Origin: Alphaproteobacteria bacterium
Lineage (GTDB): Bacteria; Pseudomonadota; Alphaproteobacteria; GCA-2731375
DNA: 64,000 bases
NCBI GenBank assembly: GCA_021776235.1
Contig: JAJFGG010000096.1
Span: forward strand, 1 to 64,000
Direction: 5' to 3'
The notes beneath the pieces are model-generated. The model was not told where the DNA came from. It did not search any database and saw only the letters and a list, made by a program, of their open reading frames with translations. Below are positions 57,191 to 64,000 of the stretch, one piece after another. How positions within the stretch are numbered: position 1 is the stretch's first letter; each line of letters opens with the position of its first letter. The position numbers were made by a program, and so were the translations under genes.

Positions 57191-57916
57191 CTATCCTTTG
57201 CCGGCCTCGCCGATCTTTTTCATATCGGTTTCCTGCTCGTCCAGGACCATGCGCTTGTAGCCTTCGACGCCGTCGCCCATGTCTTCGGGCCACTCGAGCG
57301 TCATCAATTCGAACCGCATTTCTTTTGGCCCGAACAATACCATGATTGTCTGTAACCAAACCGCAATGCCCGAGGCCAAGGCGACAATCAGGCCAACGCC
57401 CAAAACCGTCTTGATGATCCAGCGATGGCTCATGCCCACCAGCGAGGGTGAAATCTCGTTGGTAATGAAAGAGTCATAAGTGAAGATGTAGCAGAAATAG
57501 ATCACCACGATGGTAAAGGGGATCATGAAAAACGTGGTGCCCATGAACTCGATGAATGCCTGTGCCTTGGTCTGCATGTGCATGCGCAACAGATCGACCC
57601 GGACATGGCGGTTGCGGGTAAAGCCATAGCCCAGAACCAGCGAGAACAAGGCTGTATGCACATGCCATTCCAGTTCCTGCAGCATGGTGGATTGGAACAT
57701 GGGGCTGACATTTTCCACCAGCCAAAGCTGGACATCAAACGAAGTGCCCGTCAGCTTGCGCCCGAAAACATCCATCATGGTGAATAACACCAGGGGCAGG
57801 ATGAAATAGGCGCCCCGTTGGCCGAAGAATTCCACGAAGTTCCTCAGCTTGTAGGAAAGCAGCACCAGGGGATGGGAGCTCAATTCGTGGCGAGCCAATG
57901 TCGATTCAGTCATCAC
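57191..57916 (-). CDS. TRAP transporter small permease (DctQ-like)
   Basis: 241 aa, 4 TM; FDVQLWLVENVSPMFQSTMLQELEWHVHTALFSLVLGYGFTRNRHVRVDLLR. Confidence 0.88.
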   Translation of the reverse strand: MMTESTLARHELSSHPLVLLSYKLRNFVEFFGQRGAYFILPLVLFTMMDVFGRKLTGTSFDVQLWLVENVSPMFQSTMLQELEWHVHTALFSLVLGYGFTRNRHVRVDLLRMHMQTKAQAFIEFMGTTFFMIPFTIVVIYFCYIFTYDSFITNEISPSLVGMSHRWIIKTVLGVGLIVALASGIAVWLQTIMVLFGPKEMRFELMTLEWPEDMGDGVEGYKRMVLDEQETDMKKIGEAGKG

Positions 57917-57928
57917 ATAGTCTCCAAT

Positions 57929-59296
57929 CTACGCGTAAACAATGCCTGGCAGCCACAACGCGATCTGAGGCCAAACCAGCACCAGGATCACGCCAATCAG
58001 TTGAATAAGCACGAAGGGTATGATGCCCAGATAGATATTCTTAATATCCACCTCTTTTGGCGCTATGCCTTTCATATAGAACAGCGCAAAGCCGAATGGT
58101 GGGGTTAGGAACGAAGTTTGCAGATTGATGGCCACCAAAACCGTGAACCAGTAAACCACTGCTTCGTCCGCCACATGGCCGGCAAAGTCCAATTCTGCGA
58201 CCAGAGGCGCGAACACCGGCAAGACAATCAGGGTGATCTCGACCCAATCCAGGAAGAAGCCCAGGAAGAAGACAATAGCCATGATCAGGAATAACAGGCC
58301 CCAAGAACCAAGTCCGGCTTCCAGGATCAATTCTTCAACCACGTCATCACCGCCCAAGGAGCGGAAGACGTAGGCAAAACATGTAGCGGACATGACGATG
58401 AAGAAAATCATCGCGATGGTCAGGCCCGATGATTGGCAGACGCCCTTGACCACGTCCCACTTCAAGGTGCCCTTGAAGGCGGCAATAACCATGGCGCCGA
58501 AGGCGCCCACCGCACCGGCTTCCGACGGGGTGGCCCAACCCAGTAGGATCGAACCCTTGATGAAGGCGATCAGGACCACCGGCGGGAAAAAGCCCCGTAC
58601 CAGCAATGGCCCCAATTCATTGGACGGCACATACAGCAATTCCGGCGGCAGCTTGGGCGCGATGCTGGGCTTGGCGGCGGCCCAGCTTGTCACGAAGGTC
58701 AGATACATGGCCGCCAGCACCAGGCCCGGAATAATTGCCGACATGAATAATGTACCGACCGAGATGGACAGCAGATCCGCCATGATAATCAGCATGATCG
58801 ACGGCGGAATCAAAATACCCAAGGTACCCGAAGCGGCGATTACGCCGGTCGCCAGGGTTTGATGATAGCCTTGCCGCAGCATCACCGGCAGGGCCAATGC
58901 GGTCATCATGGTAACCGAGGCGCCGATAATGCCGGTCATTGCGGCCAGAATGGTGCCCATGACGGTCACCGCCAGGGCCAGGGCGCCCGGCACCCGGCGC
59001 AGCAACACTTGGCAACAGTATAACATTTCGTTGGCGATACCGCTGCGTTCCATCATCGTGCCCATGAAAACGAATGTGGGCACCGCGACTAAAACCAGGT
59101 TCTCCGCCGCCATGCCCCAAATGCGCGGCATGAAATTGAAATACTCAATGAGTTTAAAATCTCCCACGACATGGCCAATCAGGCCAAAGCCAATGGCCAG
59201 GCCGCCCAGGATGAACGCCACCGGGTAGCCGGTGAACAACAAGCCAGCCAGGCTCAAAAACATAATAATCGGAAGATATTCAGTAAAAAATTCCAT
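57929..59296 (-). CDS. TRAP transporter large permease (DctM-like)
   Basis: 455 aa; MTGIIGASVTMMTALALPVMLRQGYHQTLATGVIAASGTLGILIPPSIMLIIMADLLSISVGTLFMSAIIPGLVLAAMYL. Confidence 0.93.
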   Translation of the reverse strand: MEFFTEYLPIIMFLSLAGLLFTGYPVAFILGGLAIGFGLIGHVVGDFKLIEYFNFMPRIWGMAAENLVLVAVPTFVFMGTMMERSGIANEMLYCCQVLLRRVPGALALAVTVMGTILAAMTGIIGASVTMMTALALPVMLRQGYHQTLATGVIAASGTLGILIPPSIMLIIMADLLSISVGTLFMSAIIPGLVLAAMYLTFVTSWAAAKPSIAPKLPPELLYVPSNELGPLLVRGFFPPVVLIAFIKGSILLGWATPSEAGAVGAFGAMVIAAFKGTLKWDVVKGVCQSSGLTIAMIFFIVMSATCFAYVFRSLGGDDVVEELILEAGLGSWGLLFLIMAIVFFLGFFLDWVEITLIVLPVFAPLVAELDFAGHVADEAVVYWFTVLVAINLQTSFLTPPFGFALFYMKGIAPKEVDIKNIYLGIIPFVLIQLIGVILVLVWPQIALWLPGIVYA

Positions 59297-59455
59297 AGGT
59301 CAGTTTCCGTTACGGCGGTTAATCAGCCGGTTACTCAGTTGCCATTAGGATTACTGCCGCTTATGACGCATGGGCCTTGTTGAGGCCGCTTTGCCGAAAC
59401 CGATGTACAAGAGCAGCATTTGCGACGCGGTTCTATTGTGCGGTGGTCAATATTA

Positions 59456-59482
59456 CTGGGCCCCAGGAATCCCGGGGCCCAG
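59456..59482. terminator. GC-rich hairpin between the TRAP binding-protein gene and the permease genes (attenuator-like)
   Basis: CTGGGCCCC-aggaatccc-GGGGCCCAG. Confidence 0.6.
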
Positions 59483-59522
59483 CTTTATTGCAGTCCTGAC
59501 CCTTTATGGTCAAGTCCGGCGA

Positions 59523-60581
59523 TCAATCGAGATAGCCGTGATCTTTCCAGATTTTATACTTGGCACGGAAGCTGGAGTAGCTTGCGTACACTTCCTTGAA
59601 CAAAGGATCTTTCGCTGATTCTTCGGCGACCACTTCGTCCCAGGCCTTCCTCAGGATGTCCAGGTCGGCGTTGGACCAGCGCACGGATTCTACGCCTTTG
59701 GCCTTCAGCTTCGCCATGGCTTCAAACTGCTTGGCTTCCGAACGGGTGTTTGACCAGGTGATGGAATCGCCACAGCCGGCTTTTATGATAGCTTGCTGCT
59801 GCTTCGACAGGCCATCCCAGCCCTTTTTGTTCATCAACAGCTCGCCGACGGACGATTGCTGATGCCAGCCGGGGAAGTAATTGAACTTGGCGATCTGATA
59901 GAAGCCCAGGTCATAGTCGATTGAAGGCATGGAGAATTCCGTCGCATCGATTACGCCGCGTTCCAGAGCCGGATAGATGTCCGCACCGGCCAGCAACTGG
60001 GTGGATATGCCAAGTTTGGACATGACCACGGCGCCCAGGCCGAAGAAGCGCATTTTCAGGCCCTTCAACTCGCCAATGGAGTTGTATTTTTTGCGGAACC
60101 AGCCCGAAGTCTCCGGGGCGATGAGGGCACAATGCAGCCCGAACACACCGTTCTCGGCATAGAGACGATTGTAAATCTCGTCGCCACCGCCGTATTCCAG
60201 CCAAGCCAGGAATTCACCGCCGCGGGGACCGAACGGCACCGCTGTGTAAAATGAAAGGGCGGGGTATTTGCCAACGTGATAACCGGCCGTGCCCCACATG
60301 GCGTCAATCGAACCAGCCTTGACAGCGTCCCAACCCTGCAGGGTCGGTACCAGCGAGCCGGGCTCGAAGAATTTAATCTTCATGGCGCCGCCTGACATGT
60401 CGCTGATGATGTCCTGATAACGCCGCGCCACTTCGCCGATAATCGACAATTTGGAGCCGAAAGCGCTTTGCATTTTCCATTTCAGTTTCTCAACCGCATT
60501 GGCGGAAGTCGAAACACCGGACACCAGTGTCAACGACACAACAGCAGCCGTAGATAGTTTAAGTAGTCCTTTGAGTCCCAC
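59523..60581 (-). CDS. TRAP transporter substrate-binding protein (DctP-like)
   Basis: ~352 aa; GTG start at 60581 preceded by GGGAGG; signal peptide; WKMQSAFGSKLSIIGEVARRYQDIISDMSGGAMKIKFFEPGSLVPTLQGWDAVKAGSIDAMWGTAGY. Confidence 0.92.
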   Translation of the reverse strand: MGLKGLLKLSTAAVVSLTLVSGVSTSANAVEKLKWKMQSAFGSKLSIIGEVARRYQDIISDMSGGAMKIKFFEPGSLVPTLQGWDAVKAGSIDAMWGTAGYHVGKYPALSFYTAVPFGPRGGEFLAWLEYGGGDEIYNRLYAENGVFGLHCALIAPETSGWFRKKYNSIGELKGLKMRFFGLGAVVMSKLGISTQLLAGADIYPALERGVIDATEFSMPSIDYDLGFYQIAKFNYFPGWHQQSSVGELLMNKKGWDGLSKQQQAIIKAGCGDSITWSNTRSEAKQFEAMAKLKAKGVESVRWSNADLDILRKAWDEVVAEESAKDPLFKEVYASYSSFRAKYKIWKDHGYLD

Positions 60582-60878
60582 GATAGCCTCCCTGAAACAT
60601 TTTCCGTAGGTTGAAGTCGGCCACAATACAATGTTGTTGGGGCCGAAACGTCAACGTCTAAATTTACGAAATCTTAACATAATGCATAATAGGCACTGGA
60701 ATCAGCCGCTTGCAGCCGGAAATTTGCAGCGTGATTTAGCCAATCTACGGGAGCGACTGGCGCAACTAGGCGATCTGGGTATTATTTCAGAGAGTTCATG
60801 CGCTGCGCGGAATGCGACGGACGGCACCGCGCCGCTTGCATCAAATCTGAATAGATCCGGAATCGAGTCGGAATTGAC

Positions 60879-61455
60879 TTAGTTTGCGCGGACAGCGTGA
60901 AAAATTAGTAGCTGCCCACTGTAATAAGCCGCCCAGGTTATTTCGCCGCTGAGAGGAAAGTCGCGCTTGAAGCGGCGAACGGCGATACAGATATCGGAAA
61001 ACATGAACAACAATGCGCCAGGTACCAGGATCAGGGCTGGATAGGCCGACAGCAGCGCCATAGCCGTCATGCCCACGATGACAAGCGTATAAGCCAGCAC
61101 CGCGGGCCGCATTGGGCCGAGATCACCATATAGCCAGACCGCCAGGGCCAGGCCTGCAATAGCGACCAGCACGGCGCCCAAAAGCCCTCCCGGCGTGGGT
61201 GCCCAGTCTAAGGCGAAAATGGCGCTCGCCGCGCAGGGCCAGGAGCCAATCCCCCACGGCGGACAGGAGCAGTGCGAGGGCCAACAGCGGTTGGGCCGGC
61301 CAAGCCAGGGCCGCCAACAAGGCACAACCCAGGGCCTTGATCACCGCGCTGCCCGGATAGGGCGCCCGATGCCGGGTCAACAAAAACAACAATGCGGCAG
61401 AGAAAGATGGCAGCAGTATCAGCACCGGACCGGACATGAAATGGGCGCGGCTCAT
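60879..61455 (-). pseudogene. YhhN/lysoplasmalogenase-family membrane protein, apparently frameshifted
   Basis: N-terminal half in 61123..61455 (MSRAHFMSGPVLILLPSFSAALLFLLTRH...LALALLLSAVGDWLLALRGER) and C-terminal half in a different frame in 60879..61325 (IFALDWAPTPGGLLGAVLVAIAGLALAVWLYGDLGPMRPAVLAYTLVIVGMTAMALLSAYPALILVPGALLFMFSDICIAVRRF). Confidence 0.72.
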
Positions 61456-61670
61456 CCACCGTTCAGAGCGGGGCTCACACGCTCGGCGAACAGGCCCACG
61501 CTGGCCTGGGTTTTATCTCGTCCCATGCAACCAAAATCCATCATCATCGCCACATGGCCGGCCACGCCGCGGTTTTCTTCAGGATAATGGTCATACCGCG
61601 AAATGATCGATTTACGCATAGGACTAAGTTCCGTTGGCTGGCATTTGGGCTGGTCTTCGTCGTTGGACCT

Positions 61671-62486
61671 TTAGCCAGCCTTTAAGCCATAATCGGCACC
61701 CCATCCCAGGCCGGCGCGGGTGCCGGCGCGAGGCATATATTCGCAACCGATCCAGCCGTCGTAGCCGGCCGCGTCAATGGCGTCGAACAAATAGGGAAAA
61801 TTGATCTCGCCTTCGTCCGGCTCCCGGCGGTCCGGTGGGTTGGCAATCTGGACATGGCCGATATCCGGCAGGCAGTCGGCGAAGCGATGGACCAAATCAC
61901 CCTCCATGATCTGCACATGGTAGACGTCGAATTGCAGTCGTATATTGGGCTTGTCCAGCTCCGCCATGATGGCGCGTGCCTGGCTGGTGGTTTGCAGGAA
62001 CATGCCGGGCACATCCCGTTTGCCGTTGATTGGTTCGATCATCAGGTTCAGACCCAAAGGCGCCAATTGGTCCGCTGCCCAGCCCAGGTTTTCGCGATAG
62101 GCATCTTCATAGGCGATGCGTTCCGTGCCCGCCGCAGGCGCTAGCCCGGCCACGGAATGGATATTCCTACAGTCCAGGGCCCGGGCATATTCGATGGCCC
62201 GGTCGATGCCGTCGCGATATTCCTGTTGGCGGTCGGGCAGGCAGGTCAGACCCCGTTCGCCCCCCGCCCAGTCACCTGCCGGCATGTTGATCAGCACCAG
62301 TTCAAGACCGGCTGCGCCCAGGCAATTGGACAATTCGTCGGTACTGCGGACATAGGGGAATAGACTCTCCACACCCTTAAATCCGGCCTCGGCGGCGGCG
62401 GCAAAGCGCGCCGGGAATTCCATCTCGGTAAATAGCATGGTCAAATTGGCGGCGAATTTGGGCATCGGGGTTCTCGGATTTAGCAA
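61671..62486 (-). CDS. hydroxypyruvate isomerase-like TIM-barrel protein
   Basis: 271 aa; PKFAANLTMLFTEMEFPARFAAAAEAGFKGVESLFPY...LMIEPINGKRDVPGMFLQTTSQARAIMAELDKPNIRLQFDVYHVQIMEGDL...HVQIANPPDRREPDEGEINFPYLFDAIDAAGYDGWIGCEY. Confidence 0.92.
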   Translation of the reverse strand: MLNPRTPMPKFAANLTMLFTEMEFPARFAAAAEAGFKGVESLFPYVRSTDELSNCLGAAGLELVLINMPAGDWAGGERGLTCLPDRQQEYRDGIDRAIEYARALDCRNIHSVAGLAPAAGTERIAYEDAYRENLGWAADQLAPLGLNLMIEPINGKRDVPGMFLQTTSQARAIMAELDKPNIRLQFDVYHVQIMEGDLVHRFADCLPDIGHVQIANPPDRREPDEGEINFPYLFDAIDAAGYDGWIGCEYMPRAGTRAGLGWGADYGLKAG

Positions 62487-62637
62487 AACTTTTTAAGCGG
62501 CGTCGATTTTCCCCAGTTTGTCATCAAGGGCGCCAGGACCACAAGCAGCCATATTGCGGCGGGCGTCTTGCCGGGCAGCCCTGCCACGTGCCACGCTGGC
62601 GCATTGCGGCTTGGAATGGCCCAATCAACTGCGGGCA

Positions 62638-63771
62638 ATGATGGTAGATGCTTGGATAAATGTGGCGACGGAGGCGGGCGGTGCGGTGCTGGTGCAGGCG
62701 GGCGGCCATTGGGATGCCCGCAATGTGACACGGCTGGATCAGCAGTTGCGCGGCCTGGCCGCCGGCACCGGTGCCGCGGTGACCCTTGATCTGGCCCAGG
62801 TGGACCGTTTGGATACTGCCGGGGCCTGGCTGTTGTACCGCACCCGCAAGGAACTCCGGGCCCATGGCGGGCGGGCCGATTATGCCGGCCTGACGCCGGC
62901 TCATGAGGCGATGCTGGAACAGGTCGCTGCAAACGACCAACCGGCCGAGATAGAGCCGCCGCGCCAACCGGCACTGCTGGCGGTGCTGGATCGGCTGGGT
63001 CGTGGCGCCGTCGACGTGGTGCTGGAAGGGCGGCAACAGATCGCCTTTCTGGGGCTGTTGTTGCTGACCTTGGCGGGTACGCTGCGCCATCCCGGCCGGC
63101 TGCGCCTGGTGCCCCTGATCTATCATATGGAGAAGGTGGGTTTTAACGCGGTGCCGATCGTTGGGCTGATCTCGTTTCTGATCGGCGTGGTGCTGGCCTA
63201 TCAGGGCGCGGTGCAATTGCAGCGCTTTGGCGCCGAGATATTCGTGGTCAATCTGATCGCCGTGTCGGTCCTGCGCGAAATCGCCATTTTGTTGACCGCG
63301 ATCGTCGTGGCGGGCCGTTCGGGCAGCGCCTTCACGGCCGAGATCGGTTCCATGGCGGTCAACGAAGAGGTGGACGCCATGCGCACACTGGGCCTCGACC
63401 CCATGGAAGTTCTGGTGCTGCCCCGGGTTCTCGCCCTGGTCATTACCCTGCCGTTGTTGGCCTTCTTCGCTGACATGATGGGCCTGTTTGGCGGCATGAT
63501 GATGTGTTGGGCCGTTTTGGATATTTCTCCGGCCCTGTTTCTGGAGCGGCTGCAGGGCGCGGTTTCGCCATGGTCGTTTTGGGTGGGCATGATAAAGGCG
63601 CCGTTTTTCGCTTTTCTGATATCCATGGTTGGTTGTCTTGAAGGGCTTCGCGTGGCCCGTAGCGCAGAAAGCGTTGGCCAGCAAACCACCCGTTCCGTGG
63701 TCACGGGAATATTTCTGGTCATCGTGGCTGATGCCTTGTTCTCGGTCTTTTTTGCCGCCGTGGGCGTATAG
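62638..63771 (+). CDS. MlaE-family ABC permease with N-terminal STAS domain
   Basis: N-terminal STAS-like (VTLDLAQVDRLDTAGAWLLYRTRKEL); MlaE core VPIVGLISFLIGVVLAYQGAVQLQRFGAEIFVVNLIAVSVLREIAILLTAIVVAGRSGSAFTAEIGSMAVNEEVDAMRTLGLDP. Confidence 0.93.
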   Translation: MMVDAWINVATEAGGAVLVQAGGHWDARNVTRLDQQLRGLAAGTGAAVTLDLAQVDRLDTAGAWLLYRTRKELRAHGGRADYAGLTPAHEAMLEQVAANDQPAEIEPPRQPALLAVLDRLGRGAVDVVLEGRQQIAFLGLLLLTLAGTLRHPGRLRLVPLIYHMEKVGFNAVPIVGLISFLIGVVLAYQGAVQLQRFGAEIFVVNLIAVSVLREIAILLTAIVVAGRSGSAFTAEIGSMAVNEEVDAMRTLGLDPMEVLVLPRVLALVITLPLLAFFADMMGLFGGMMMCWAVLDISPALFLERLQGAVSPWSFWVGMIKAPFFAFLISMVGCLEGLRVARSAESVGQQTTRSVVTGIFLVIVADALFSVFFAAVGV

Positions 63772-63774
63772 GCG

Positions 63775-64000
63775 ATGGCGGCGCAGGTGGAGCCGATCAT
63801 CCGGGTCCGGGGCCTGCGGACGCAATTCGGCGATCAGGTTGTCCACCAGGACCTGGACCTGGATGTCCGCCGGGGTGAAATTCTTGGCATCGTCGGTGGC
63901 TCCGGTACCGGCAAGTCGGTTCTGCTGCGCACGATTATTGGCCTGAACCGGCCGGCAGCTGGCCGGATTGAGGTATTTGGCCAGGATATGGCCAAAATTA
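63775..64000 (+). CDS. MlaF-like ABC transporter ATPase (truncated by window end)
   Basis: MAAQVEPIIRVRGLRTQFGDQVVHQDLDLDVRRGEILGIVGGSGTGKSVLLRTIIGLNRPAAGRIEVFGQDMAK; Walker A GGSGTGKS; open at window edge. Confidence 0.9.
   Translation, partial: MAAQVEPIIRVRGLRTQFGDQVVHQDLDLDVRRGEILGIVGGSGTGKSVLLRTIIGLNRPAAGRIEVFGQDMAKI

Noticed and set aside
60650-60882. Small plus-strand ORF (83 aa) beside the TRAP binding-protein gene
   Set aside because: No recognisable family or clear RBS; insufficient support to call it a gene.
62524-63846. 440-aa minus-strand ORF opposite the MlaE gene
   Set aside because: Antisense shadow ORF; no motif, and the opposite frame has the canonical MlaE sequence.

Overview
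A 64 kb, GC-rich, alphaproteobacterial-looking (probably Rhodospirillales-like) chromosomal window. No rRNA, tRNA or CRISPR array was recognised. Main blocks: (1) 0-20 kb, an acyl-CoA/CoA-ester catabolic region with three acyl-CoA dehydrogenases, a carboxyltransferase, a stand-alone biotinyl carrier, a P450, two long tandem GST-like proteins, a thiolase, an AMP-ligase broken by one in-frame TAG, an MFS transporter and an enoyl-CoA hydratase; (2) 19.2-20.1 kb, a GrdB/PrdB-like protein interrupted by an in-frame TGA that looks like a selenocysteine codon (U-P-V-C-H-Q) followed by a SECIS-like hairpin; (3) 22.7-26.3 kb, a putative sulfur module (TusA-like, CcdA, ArsR-family, TauE/SafE, TIGR02186-like); (4) 26.4-39.7 kb, a Tad/Flp pilus locus with a tandem-duplicated CpaB; (5) 40-54 kb, DgcA/DgcN-like pair, MlaA, Sel1-repeat, MlaC-like, an HtrA-like pseudoprotease, CHASE2-adenylate cyclase, HD-GYP and a large degenerate SF1 helicase-like protein; (6) 54-64 kb, cytochrome c, rhodanese, CBS-BON, a TRAP transporter, a frameshifted YhhN-like gene, a hydroxypyruvate isomerase-like gene and the start of an MlaE/MlaF ABC operon. 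The strongest non-coding signal is a ~283 bp element (5721-6003) made of two inverted copies of a structured unit. Within each copy the stems are complementary, although stem sequences differ between copies (compensatory variation). All calls come from reading the sequence and translations; no database search was run.
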